Assembly (NCBI GenBank): GCA_945901855.1
Contig: CAMDLT010000001.1
Location: 62,001 to 126,000 of the forward strand
Source: Asaia bogorensis
GTDB lineage: Bacteria; Pseudomonadota; Alphaproteobacteria; CACIAM-22H2
DNA length: 64,000 bases
Reading direction: 5' to 3'
In this document: piece after piece, positions 25,081 to 33,578 of the stretch
How the letters are laid out: each line of letters starts with the position of its first letter
How positions within the stretch are numbered: the stretch's first letter is position 1
The notes under the pieces: model-generated
Databases searched by the model: none
Seen by the model: only the letters and a program-made list of their open reading frames with translations
Told to the model about the DNA's origin: nothing
Made by a program: the position numbers and the translations under genes

Positions 25081-27267
25081 ATGCGCACCGAATTTGTCTC
25101 CCCGACCGGTCTGGTTCTGAGCCGCGTCAAACGGCCGCTCGACTACGAAACCGCACTCGATGGCTTCGCCGAAAAGCTCGACCGCACGCGCGGCGGACTG
25201 TTTTCGTCGGGCGTCGACTATCCGGGGCGTTACTCGCGCTGGGAATTCGGATTCATCGATCCGCCGATCGAGATCCTTGGCAGCGCACGGCGGCTGAGCT
25301 TTCGCGCGCTCAACGCGCGCGGGCAAGTGCTGCTCGACCTGTTCGATCCGATCCTGGCCGAATTCGCCTGCGTCGCGCGCGATGCGAACACACGGGTGTT
25401 CGAAATCGCCGCAGCAGCAGGGCCGTTCCCCGAGGAACAGCGCAGCCTGCAGCCGTCGCTGTTCTCGCCGCTGCGCCGCATCGTGGCGGAATTTGCGGGC
25501 ATCGCGGATCCGTTTTTGGGGCTCTACGGCGCGTTCGGCTACGATCTTCTGTTCCAATTCGAGCCGATCGCGCTTCGCCACGCGCGCGGACCGGACGCGC
25601 GCGAGTTGCATCTGTTCTTGCCGGACCGCATGTACATCGCCGACCGGCGCAAGGAAACCGCGTTTCGCTACGACTACGAATTCGCGCGCGGCGCAGTCTC
25701 GACGCTGGGGGCGGCGCGAAAGTGTTTCTCGCCGGTCCCCAAACGCCGCTACGCCGACGCGACCCTGGCGCCCGAAATTTCGAGCGACCTTTCGGGCGAG
25801 CAATACGGCGCCATGGTCGAGGCCGCGCGCGAGCGCATGCGCGTGGGCGATATCTTCGAGGTCGTGCTCTCGCGCAGATTCGATGCGGCCTATCCGGGTT
25901 CGCCCTCGGGCCTGTTTTCGAAGCTTAAAAGGGTGAACCCGTCGCCGTTCGAATTCTATCTCCAGCTTGGCCACGATCGGCTGGTCGGAACCAGCCCCGA
26001 GATGTTCGTTCGCGTCGAGGGATCGCGCGTCGAAAGCTGCCCGATTTCCGGAACCGCGCGGCGCGGACGCAACGCGATGGAAGACGCCGAGCGGCTGAAA
26101 GCGCTGATCGATTCGGAGAAGGACGAAGTCGAACTTACCATGTGCACCGACGTCGACCGCAACGACAAGTCGCGCATTTGCGAGCCGGGTTCGGTGAAAC
26201 TTCTGGGCCGCCGCCAGATCGAAACCTACGCGGGGCTGTTCCATACGGTCGACCATGTCGAGGGCAGGCTGCGCGCCGACGTCACGGGCCTCGATGCGTT
26301 CATCAGCCATATGTGGGCGGTCACGCTCACCGGCGCCCCCAAAAAATGGGCGGTGGAAATCGTCGAGGCGATGGAGACGGCACCGCGCGGCTGGTATGGC
26401 GGTGCGGTCGGCGCGTTGCTGCTCAACGGCGATGTCAATACCGGCATCACGATTCGCACCGTGCATCTCGAGGAGGACGCTAAAAAACGCCAGATCGCGC
26501 GGTATCGCGTGGGCGCAACGCTGATCTGGGATTCGACGGGGCCGGAAGAAAACGAAGAAACGTATTTGAAAGCCAATGCGCTGTTTCGCGTGCTGAAGCC
26601 CGAAACGGCTGCCGTTGCGAGCGTCGCATTGCCGGGGCCCGGTGCGGGGCTCAAGGTCGTGCTGGTCGACAACGAAGACAGTTTTGTCCACACGCTCGCC
26701 GACTATTTTCGCCAGACCGGCGCAAGCGTATCGACGTATCGCCATGGCCAAAACGCCGCGCAGATAATGGCGCTGAAGCCCGACTTGGTCGTGCATTCGC
26801 CGGGGCCCGGCACGCCCAAGCAGTTCGGCGTGCCTGCCTTGGTGAAGGCGTTGGCCGCGCACAACGTGGCGCAGTTCGGCGTGTGCTTGGGGCTGCAAGG
26901 CACGGTCGAGGCGTTTGGCGGCAGTCTGTCCGTGCTCGATCAGCCGCGCCACGGCAAGCGCTGGAACATCGTGCACGACGCAAACGGCCTGTTCGCCGAT
27001 CTGCCAAGCCCGTGCGCGGTCGGCGCGTACCATTCGCTCTACGCGGACCCCGCGAGCTTCCCGCATACGAGCCTCGACATCGTGGCCAAAACCGAGGCCG
27101 GCATCGTGATGGCCGTGCGGCACAAGACGCTGCCTATCGCAGCCGTGCAGTTCCATCCCGAATCGATTCTGACCATGGGTTGGGCAGGGCGCGGCGAAAT
27201 CGGGCGTATTCTCATCGAAAACGTGCTCGCAACGCTCGTGTTCAAGCGGCGCACCGAAGCGGCGTGA
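25081..27267 (+). CDS. trpE(G): Fused anthranilate synthase TrpE(G)
   Basis: 728 residues: the chorismate-using TrpE part (about 1-510) fused to the glutamine amidotransferase TrpG (about 520-728). TrpE motifs include SPFEFYLQLG, GTSPEMFVRVEG, CPISGTARRG, the Mg/chorismate region DEVELTMCTDVDRNDKSRIC and TGAPKKWAVEIVEAMETAPRGWYGGAVG. TrpG carries GVCLGLQG (nucleophile Cys ~602) and QFHPESIL (His/Glu, ~691). It makes anthranilate, the first step to tryptophan. This fused form is typical of rhizobia and Azospirillum. The Shine-Dalgarno GAGGA is at 25072-25076. Expression is under the trpL attenuator upstream. Confidence 0.97.
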   Translation: MRTEFVSPTGLVLSRVKRPLDYETALDGFAEKLDRTRGGLFSSGVDYPGRYSRWEFGFIDPPIEILGSARRLSFRALNARGQVLLDLFDPILAEFACVARDANTRVFEIAAAAGPFPEEQRSLQPSLFSPLRRIVAEFAGIADPFLGLYGAFGYDLLFQFEPIALRHARGPDARELHLFLPDRMYIADRRKETAFRYDYEFARGAVSTLGAARKCFSPVPKRRYADATLAPEISSDLSGEQYGAMVEAARERMRVGDIFEVVLSRRFDAAYPGSPSGLFSKLKRVNPSPFEFYLQLGHDRLVGTSPEMFVRVEGSRVESCPISGTARRGRNAMEDAERLKALIDSEKDEVELTMCTDVDRNDKSRICEPGSVKLLGRRQIETYAGLFHTVDHVEGRLRADVTGLDAFISHMWAVTLTGAPKKWAVEIVEAMETAPRGWYGGAVGALLLNGDVNTGITIRTVHLEEDAKKRQIARYRVGATLIWDSTGPEENEETYLKANALFRVLKPETAAVASVALPGPGAGLKVVLVDNEDSFVHTLADYFRQTGASVSTYRHGQNAAQIMALKPDLVVHSPGPGTPKQFGVPALVKALAAHNVAQFGVCLGLQGTVEAFGGSLSVLDQPRHGKRWNIVHDANGLFADLPSPCAVGAYHSLYADPASFPHTSLDIVAKTEAGIVMAVRHKTLPIAAVQFHPESILTMGWAGRGEIGRILIENVLATLVFKRRTEAA

Positions 27268-27292
27268 CGCAAGGAGATTGCCGGTAGCGGTG

Positions 27293-27330
27293 CCTTGCGC
27301 GCAACAACCGGCAACGTTGTGCGCGCAAGG
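27293..27330 (+). terminator. Long hairpin after trpE(G), probable terminator without U-tract
   Basis: The arm at 27293-27308 (CCTTGCGCGCA, extra A, CAAC) pairs with 27316-27330 (GTTGTGCGCGCAAGG). This gives 11 bp, one bulged base and 4 more pairs around a 7-nt loop. It lies 26 nt past the trpE(G) stop. No T-run follows, so it may be a 3'-end stabiliser or a Rho-associated structure. Confidence 0.5.
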
Positions 27331-27402
27331 CGGCAAGGTCCTTGCGTTCTTTGCGGCGGGCCGCGCGCCGATTGAGCGGGACGACGCTTCGCGGTACGGT
27401 TT

Positions 27403-27418
27403 TGTCAAGAATTTGACA
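27403..27418 (+). promoter_or_regulatory. Inverted repeat upstream of the indolepyruvate oxidoreductase
   Basis: TGTCAA (27403-27408) and TTGACA (27413-27418) form a perfect 6-4-6 inverted repeat centred 32 nt before the start codon. It could be an operator, or TTGACA could be a -35 element; no convincing -10 is seen at the right distance. Confidence 0.35.
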
Positions 27419-27442
27419 GATTGCCAGGGACGGACGATCGCC

Positions 27443-30400
27443 ATGAACCCAGTTGCCGCCAAGTTGCTCGAACTCTCGCTCGACGACAAGTATACGGCCC
27501 AACAAGGGCGCGTGTTTTTGACCGGCACGCAAGCGCTGGTACGTTTAACGCTCATGCAGCGCGAGCGCGATGTGGCGGCAGGTCTCAATACCGGCGGCTT
27601 CATCACGGGCTATCGCGGATCGCCCTTGGGCGGTCTCGACCAGGCCCTGTGGAAGGCGCGCCGCCACCTCAAAGACCATCACATCCATTTTACGCCCGGC
27701 ATCAACGAGGACCTCGCCGCCACGGCCGTCTGGGGCACGCAGCAAGTCAACATGTTCCAAGGCGCCAAATACGACGGCGTGTTCGGCATGTGGTACGGCA
27801 AAGGTCCCGGCGTCGATCGCTGCGGCGACGTCTTCAAACACGCCAATGCCGCCGGCACCTCACCGCATGGCGGCGTGCTCGTGCTCGCGGGCGACGACCA
27901 TGCCGCCAAATCCTCGACGCTCCCGCATCAGTCCGAGCACGAGTTCGTTTCGGCGATGATGCCGATCTTGAACCCGTCGGGCGTGCAGGAATTTCTCGAT
28001 CTGGGGCTCTACGGATGGGCGATGAGCCGCTATTCGGGCTGCTGGGTCGCGTTCAAATGCACGGGCGAAACGGTCGACAGTACGGCCTCGGTTTCGGTCG
28101 ATCCGCACCGCATCAAGTTCGCGATGCCGACCGATTTCCAGATGCCCGAGGGCGGGGTGCATATTCGCTGGCCGGACCCGTGGCTCGAACAGGAACACCG
28201 GCTGCAAAAATACAAGGTTTACGCGGCGCTGGCGTTCGCGCGCGCCAACAAGCTCGACAAAATCGTCGTCGACAGTCCCAATCCGCGTTTCGGAATCGTT
28301 ACGACCGGCAAGAGCTATCTCGACGTGCGCCAAGCACTCGAATATCTCGGCATCGACGAGGCGCTGGCGGCGCGCATCGGCCTTCGCGTTTACAAGGTCG
28401 CGATGCCCTGGCCGCTCGAACGCGAGGGCGCGCGCGCATTCGCCGAAGGGCTCGAAGAAGTGCTGGTGGTCGAGGAAAAGCGCGCGCTCATCGAGAACCA
28501 GATCAAAGAGCAGCTCTACAATTGGCGCGCCGACGTGCGCCCGCGCGTGATCGGCAAGTTCGACGAAAAGGGCGATTGGATTTTGCCTTCGTCCTACGAG
28601 CTCAACCCCGCGCAGATCGCCAAGGTAATTGCCAAACGCCTGAAACCTTTTTACTGGTCCGATCGCTTGGCCGAGCGCGTGGCGCAGATCGAGGCCAAGG
28701 AAGCCGCCCCCGAAGGCCACAGTTTCAAGCGTATCCCCTATTTCTGCTCGGGCTGTCCGCACAATACCTCCACCAAGGTCCCCGACGGCAGCCGGGCTGC
28801 AGCGGGCATCGGTTGCCATTTCATGGCCCTTTGGATGGATCGCAACACGACCACCTTCACCCAAATGGGGGCCGAGGGCACGCCGTGGATCGGCCAAGCG
28901 CCGTTCACGACCACCAAGCATATTTTCCAGAATATCGGCGACGGCACCTACTACCATTCGGGCTCGCTCGCGATTCGGGCGGCCGTCGCGGCCAAGGCAA
29001 ATATCACTTACAAGTTGCTGTTCAACGACGCAGTCGCCATGACCGGCGGCCAGCCGCATGACGGCCCCTTGACGGTACCGCAGATCACCAAGCAGCTCGC
29101 GGCCGAAGGGGTCGCGCGCATCGTGATAACGACCGACGATACCGAAAAATACGGTACGGCGTCGTTTGCGCCCGGTGTCGAAATCTACGACCGCGACGAT
29201 CTCGACAAAGTGCAGCGCGAATTGCGCGAGGTGCCGGGCGTTTCGGTGCTGATCCACGACCAGACTTGCGCCGCAGAAAAACGTCGTCGGCGCAAACGCG
29301 GTACCTATCCCGATCCCGCCAAGCGCATCTTCATCAACGAAGCGGTCTGCGAAGGCTGCGGCGACTGTTCCGTCAAGTCGAACTGCCTGTCGGTAACGCC
29401 GCTCGAAACCGAGTTCGGCCGTAAGCGCGCGATCGACCAGTCGAGCTGCAACAAAGACTTCTCCTGTGCCAAGGGTTTTTGCCCGTCTTTTGTGAACGTG
29501 CTGGGCGGGCGCGTGCGCAAGCCCAAGAGCAAGGCCACAACGGGCGCGGCCGATCCGTTTGCACTTTTGCCGGCCCCCGTATTGCCTGGCCTCGACAAAC
29601 CCTATGGAATTTTGGTGACCGGCGTGGGCGGAACGGGCGTCGTGACGGTCGGCGCGTTGATCGGCATGGCCGCGCACCTCGAAGGCAAGGGCGTGTCGGT
29701 GCTCGACATGGCAGGCCTTGCGCAGAAGGGCGGGGCGGTCGTCAGTCACATTCGCATCGCCAAGGCGCCCGACGATCTGCACGCGGTGCGCATCGCGTCG
29801 GGCGAAGCGCAGTTGCTTTTGGGCTGCGATGTGGTGGTGGCGGCGGGTGCCGACACGCTCGATAAAATGCAAATCGGGATCAGCCGCGCCGTGATCAACG
29901 CGCACGAATCGCCGACCGGCGATTTCACGCGCAATCCCGATCTCGCATTTCCAGGCAAGGAAATGCAGGACACGATCGGGCACGCGCTCGGCCAAGGGGC
30001 CGTCGACGTGGTCGATGCGACCGCGCTCGCCACCGCTTTGCTCGGCGATTCGATCGCCACCAACCCGTTCATGCTGGGGTTTGCCTGGCAGAAAGGCTTG
30101 GTGCCGGTCGGGCTCGATGCGATCATGCGCGCGATCGAACTCAACGAAGTCGCGATCGATGCCAACAAACGCGCCTTCCAATGGGGCCGCTTGGCGGCGG
30201 TCGATCCGGCGCGCGTCAAGGACGCGGCGGCGCCCACCATGCCCGCCGAGCGCAAGATCGCCAAAACGCTCGACGAGATCGTCGAGGTGCGAATGACGCA
30301 TCTCGCAGGGTACCAGGACGAAGCCCTGGCCCGGCGCTTCGAGGCACGCGTGCGCGCCGTCGAAGCGGCCGAGTCCGCCAAGACGCCAGGCCGCACGGGA

Positions 30401-30925
30401 TTGGCGATGGCGGTCGCGCGCTACTACGCGAAGCTGCTCGCCTACAAAGACGAGTACGAAGTGGCCCGCCTCTACAGCGACGGAAAATTCCGCGCGGCGT
30501 TGGCGCGCCAGTTCGAAGGCGATTTCAAAATCGAGTTCAACCTTGCCCCGCCAATGATCGCCGAAATCGACGCGAATACGGGCCATGCCAAAAAACGCAC
30601 TTTCGGCCCGTGGATGTTTTCGGTCTTTGGCCTTCTGGCCAAGCTCAAATTTCTGCGCGGGTCAGCATTCGACGTTTTTGGACGCACCCAAGAGCGCCGC
30701 ATGGAACGCCGCTTGATCGCCGATTACGAAACGCTGCTCGACGAAATCGTCGCAGGTCTAACGCCTGCCAACCATGCTGCTGCTGTGGGCCTTGCTTCGA
30801 TTCCGGAAGAAATCCGCGGTTACGGCCACGTGAAGGAGGCGCATCTGGCAAAAGCCAAAGCGCACGAGGCGGCATTGCTCGAACGCTTTCGTAACCCCCT
30901 TGTAGCCGCTCAAGCGGCTGAATAA
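27443..30925 (+). CDS. Indolepyruvate ferredoxin oxidoreductase, fused alpha-beta form
   Basis: 1160 residues. Thiamine-diphosphate and pyruvate-oxidoreductase-like domains occupy ~1-610 (GFITGYRGSPLGGLDQALWK; FCSGCPHNTSTKVPDGSRAAAGIGCHFM). A Cys-rich iron-sulfur segment lies near 635-680 (CEGCGDCSVKSNC). The gamma-type domain follows from ~715 (GILVTGVGGTGVVTVGALIG). The enzyme oxidatively decarboxylates aryl 2-ketoacids such as indolepyruvate to acyl-CoA with ferredoxin, in aromatic amino acid breakdown. The single-chain form of ~1160 residues is normal in proteobacteria. I start at MNPVAAK (27443); the upstream open frame is not conserved. It sits directly after trpE(G) but probably has its own promoter. 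Confidence 0.95.
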   Translation: MNPVAAKLLELSLDDKYTAQQGRVFLTGTQALVRLTLMQRERDVAAGLNTGGFITGYRGSPLGGLDQALWKARRHLKDHHIHFTPGINEDLAATAVWGTQQVNMFQGAKYDGVFGMWYGKGPGVDRCGDVFKHANAAGTSPHGGVLVLAGDDHAAKSSTLPHQSEHEFVSAMMPILNPSGVQEFLDLGLYGWAMSRYSGCWVAFKCTGETVDSTASVSVDPHRIKFAMPTDFQMPEGGVHIRWPDPWLEQEHRLQKYKVYAALAFARANKLDKIVVDSPNPRFGIVTTGKSYLDVRQALEYLGIDEALAARIGLRVYKVAMPWPLEREGARAFAEGLEEVLVVEEKRALIENQIKEQLYNWRADVRPRVIGKFDEKGDWILPSSYELNPAQIAKVIAKRLKPFYWSDRLAERVAQIEAKEAAPEGHSFKRIPYFCSGCPHNTSTKVPDGSRAAAGIGCHFMALWMDRNTTTFTQMGAEGTPWIGQAPFTTTKHIFQNIGDGTYYHSGSLAIRAAVAAKANITYKLLFNDAVAMTGGQPHDGPLTVPQITKQLAAEGVARIVITTDDTEKYGTASFAPGVEIYDRDDLDKVQRELREVPGVSVLIHDQTCAAEKRRRRKRGTYPDPAKRIFINEAVCEGCGDCSVKSNCLSVTPLETEFGRKRAIDQSSCNKDFSCAKGFCPSFVNVLGGRVRKPKSKATTGAADPFALLPAPVLPGLDKPYGILVTGVGGTGVVTVGALIGMAAHLEGKGVSVLDMAGLAQKGGAVVSHIRIAKAPDDLHAVRIASGEAQLLLGCDVVVAAGADTLDKMQIGISRAVINAHESPTGDFTRNPDLAFPGKEMQDTIGHALGQGAVDVVDATALATALLGDSIATNPFMLGFAWQKGLVPVGLDAIMRAIELNEVAIDANKRAFQWGRLAAVDPARVKDAAAPTMPAERKIAKTLDEIVEVRMTHLAGYQDEALARRFEARVRAVEAAESAKTPGRTGLAMAVARYYAKLLAYKDEYEVARLYSDGKFRAALARQFEGDFKIEFNLAPPMIAEIDANTGHAKKRTFGPWMFSVFGLLAKLKFLRGSAFDVFGRTQERRMERRLIADYETLLDEIVAGLTPANHAAAVGLASIPEEIRGYGHVKEAHLAKAKAHEAALLERFRNPLVAAQAAE

Positions 30926-30967
30926 CGTCTCTGTCTCTTCCAATGAGGGAAGATGTTGGGGGAGCAG

Positions 30968-31711
30968 ATGCAAGTTGCTGGCGTCGATGGTTGTGAGGCT
31001 GGTTGGGTTGTTTGGAGCAAGCGCGACAAGCAACACTGCGTCTATACCGTGTCGACCCTGACGGAACTTTCTTTCGACGCCTATGAAATCGTAGCGATAG
31101 ATATGCCGATTGGTCTTTTGGATTGTCCAATGAAAGGCGGACGTACTGCTGAAAAACTTGTTCGCTCAATGCTGCCGCGGAGTCGGAAATCTAGTGTTTT
31201 TTCCGCACCTTCGCGTGCGGTATTGCCTCATCTCAATGACTACCCTCGCGCTTGTGCCGCATCCCGTAAAGCGAGTCCGGAGCAAATTGCCATCTCGCTA
31301 CAATGCTTTCATATCATGCCGAAAATTGATGAAATTGACCGGCTCTTGAAGCGCGAGCCTTCGCTGCGCGACAAAATTCGCGAAACGCACCCGGAATATG
31401 CATTCGCATTGCTAAATGGAGCTGAAGGGCTTCATCTCAGCAAAACCAACCCAGACGGGCGCTCCAACCGCGTCAAACTTCTTGAACGAGCGAAATTCGT
31501 AAAATACAGCGAGATCGAAGAGAAACTTACGACTAGCCGCCCAAAGCGATGCAAGCTCGATGATATTGTTGACGCAGCAGCTTGCTGCTGGGTCGCTGAG
31601 GGCATCGCAAAAAATGAAGCGCATTCGGTGCCGCCGCAGCGCGAAAAGGATAGCAGCGGGACTGAGATGGCGATCTGGGGGCGCGGCCCGCTTCCCCCGC
31701 CCATCCTCTAG
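30968..31711 (+). CDS. DUF429 family protein
   Basis: 247 residues. The N-terminus VAGVDGCEAGWVVW, followed by IVAIDMPIGL and the SSVFSAPSRAVL segment, matches the DUF429 group of predicted nuclease-like proteins with an RNase H-type fold. The C-terminal half has KIDEIDRLLK and ETHPEYAFALLNG. I favour ATG 30968 (MQVAGVDG), close after GGGGGAG; ATG 30953, in frame, is an alternative. Third codon positions are much AT-richer than in every neighbour, which suggests recent acquisition. No partner gene is seen. Function unknown. Confidence 0.8.
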   Translation: MQVAGVDGCEAGWVVWSKRDKQHCVYTVSTLTELSFDAYEIVAIDMPIGLLDCPMKGGRTAEKLVRSMLPRSRKSSVFSAPSRAVLPHLNDYPRACAASRKASPEQIAISLQCFHIMPKIDEIDRLLKREPSLRDKIRETHPEYAFALLNGAEGLHLSKTNPDGRSNRVKLLERAKFVKYSEIEEKLTTSRPKRCKLDDIVDAAACCWVAEGIAKNEAHSVPPQREKDSSGTEMAIWGRGPLPPPIL

Positions 31712-31736
31712 CTTCTCTGCAAACAACGAACCAGAG

Positions 31737-31988
31737 TTAGATCTCCAATGCCGCGCGATAGAGATCGAGCAGTTCGTCCTGTTCCTTGCGGTCGGGCTCT
31801 TCCATTTTGCGCAGCTTGATGACTTGGCGCATGATCTTGGTGTCGAAGCCGTTGCCCTTGGCTTCGGCATAGACTTCGCGGATATCGGTGGCGAGGTCGG
31901 TTTTTTCGGCCTCCAGACGCTCGATCTTTTCGACGAACTGCTTGAGTTTCGCCGCCGCAATGCCGCCCACTTCGCCGCCGTCCGCCAT
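31737..31988 (-). CDS. gapR: GapR (DUF2312) nucleoid-associated protein
   Basis: 83 residues, nearly all helical and highly charged (KLKQFVEKIERLEAEKTDLATD). This matches the alphaproteobacterial DUF2312 family whose Caulobacter member GapR forms a tetrameric clamp on overtwisted DNA and aids replication and topoisomerase action. The length and the final EEPDRKEQDELLDLYRAAL fit. It is transcribed away from the DUF429 gene's 3' end. DUF1244 lies upstream on the same strand (88 nt). Confidence 0.93.
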   Translation of the reverse strand: MADGGEVGGIAAAKLKQFVEKIERLEAEKTDLATDIREVYAEAKGNGFDTKIMRQVIKLRKMEEPDRKEQDELLDLYRAALEI

Positions 31989-32076
31989 GTGCCGTCTCCG
32001 TTTTGCAATATGGCGGCGAAGCTAGCGAAGTGGCGGGCTGCGCACCAGCGCCAATTCCACCGGTCTGTGGATAGCC

Positions 32077-32382
32077 TTAGTGTTTGTGCGATTCGGCGAA
32101 TTTGGCCTTTTGCGCCGCATCTGCCGGGGCTTGATGCTTGGCCTTCCATTCGTCGTAGGGCATGCCATAGACGATTTCGCGCGCTTGGGGGTCGCTGAGC
32201 GCCACGTTTTTGGCCTGCGCTTCGGCCAAATACCATTTGGACAGGCAGTTGCGGCAAAAACCGGCCAAATTCATCAGGTCGATATTCTGTACGTCGCTGC
32301 GTTCTTGCAGATGCTTGACGAGTCTTCGAAACGCAGCCGCTTCCAGTTCGGTCTGGGTTTTGGGGTCGAGATCGGCGGCCAT
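32077..32382 (-). CDS. DUF1244 family protein
   Basis: 101 residues. The DUF1244 core is clear: AAFRRLVKHLQERSDVQNIDLMNLAGFCRNCLSKWY, with a CxxC pair (C43/C46) and the following EIVYGMPYDEWKAKHQ. The family is small, common in proteobacteria and of unknown function; the CxxC hints at metal binding. I start at MAADLDP (32382); the large open frame upstream is antisense overlap with the ligase. It may share a transcript with gapR. Confidence 0.88.
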   Translation of the reverse strand: MAADLDPKTQTELEAAAFRRLVKHLQERSDVQNIDLMNLAGFCRNCLSKWYLAEAQAKNVALSDPQAREIVYGMPYDEWKAKHQAPADAAQKAKFAESHKH

Positions 32383-32432
32383 GGCGCTGCTCCTTGTGTG
32401 ACGCACCCGAATATAGGGCGACCGCGCGCGGC

Positions 32433-33578
32433 TTACAAACCGACTGCGGTTTCGGCAATCAAGCCGTCGACCACCGCGCGCAGCGCGGCTGGCTTGTCGG
32501 CCCCAGCCGCGATCGCCTCGGCATATGCCTTGCGCTGGCGATGCGCCGAGGTACCGCGCGTCAAGATCGTACGCGCGTGCGCGATTTCGGCCGCACAGCC
32601 AAGCCGCGCCGCGTCGGGCGCGACAAGTTCCAACAGCTCCTCGACGAGGCTTGGGAAGTCGAAAACAGCGCCTTTGCCGAAATCGACGAGCCCGGCATCG
32701 AAGCCATAGCGCTGCGCGCGCCAGCGGTTTTCGCGCACCAGCATGTGCGGATAGATGCGCCAGCGCTGGTTCTGGCGCTTCAGGCGCCACAGCATCGACA
32801 GCAGGCACTGGTAAAGCGCCGCGATCGCCACCGCATCGTCCAGATACGGGCACATGTCGGTGATGCGCATTTCGAGCGTGGGGAAGCGCGCCGACAGGCG
32901 CACATCCCACCAAAGCTTGGATGCATCGTCGATGAGGCCTGCCGCGATCAGCCGGTCGAGCTGGCGCCGGTATTCGCCGTAGCTTTCGAAATGGTCGGGC
33001 AGGCCCGTGCGCGGCAACTCGTTGAAGATCGCAACCCGGTAGCTCGCAAGCCCCGTATCCTCCGAGCGCCAAAACGGCGACGAGGTCGAAAGGGCCAGCA
33101 GATGCGGCAGAAAATAGCCGATCTGGTTCATCAGATCGATGCGCAGCTCGTCGTCTTCGATGCCGACATGCACATGCAGGCCGCAAATTACCAGACGCCG
33201 CCCCACGCCCTGCAAATCGCGCTCGAGTGCGCGATAGCGGTCTTTGTCGGTCGCTTCCATGCCGCGCCATTCGGCAAACGGATGCGTGGAGGCCGCGATC
33301 GGCGCCATGCCAAATTCGCCGGTCACCGCGACGATCGCGCGGCGCAACTGCACAAGTTCAGCCCTGGCGTCGGCTGCGGTCTTGCACACGCGCGTCTGCA
33401 CTTCCAGCTGGGCGCGCAAAAACTCGGGGCTCACTTGGCCTGCCTGGCCCTGCGCTGCGAGCTTGGCTTCGGCTTGCGCGACCAGATCGTGCGGCGGATC
33501 GCGCGCGAGATCGCGTGTCTGGCGATCGACCAGCAGATACTCTTCCTCGATGCCGAGCGTGAAATCCGGGTCTTTCAC
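32433..33578 (-). CDS. Carboxylate-amine ligase, YbdK/GCS2 family
   Basis: 381 residues of the glutamate-cysteine ligase type 2 family. The N-terminal FTLGIEEEYLLVD holds the Mg/ATP glutamates, LVICGLHVHVGI is the family's central strand and WWDVRLSARFPTLEMRITDMC is the second catalytic block. Members make gamma-glutamyl amides or weakly gamma-glutamylcysteine; the natural product is often unknown. The start is GTG 33578 and overlaps the stop of the N-formylglutamate amidohydrolase gene as GTGA, so the two are translationally coupled. This coupling implies work on one glutamate-derived metabolite, which is inference. Confidence 0.92.
   Translation of the reverse strand: MKDPDFTLGIEEEYLLVDRQTRDLARDPPHDLVAQAEAKLAAQGQAGQVSPEFLRAQLEVQTRVCKTAADARAELVQLRRAIVAVTGEFGMAPIAASTHPFAEWRGMEATDKDRYRALERDLQGVGRRLVICGLHVHVGIEDDELRIDLMNQIGYFLPHLLALSTSSPFWRSEDTGLASYRVAIFNELPRTGLPDHFESYGEYRRQLDRLIAAGLIDDASKLWWDVRLSARFPTLEMRITDMCPYLDDAVAIAALYQCLLSMLWRLKRQNQRWRIYPHMLVRENRWRAQRYGFDAGLVDFGKGAVFDFPSLVEELLELVAPDAARLGCAAEIAHARTILTRGTSAHRQRKAYAEAIAAGADKPAALRAVVDGLIAETAVGL

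Noticed and set aside
27860-30586. A 908-codon minus-strand frame opposite the indolepyruvate oxidoreductase.
   Set aside because: High GC keeps the reverse frame open; the product is Arg/His/Asp-rich without domain structure, whereas the plus strand has clear motifs throughout.
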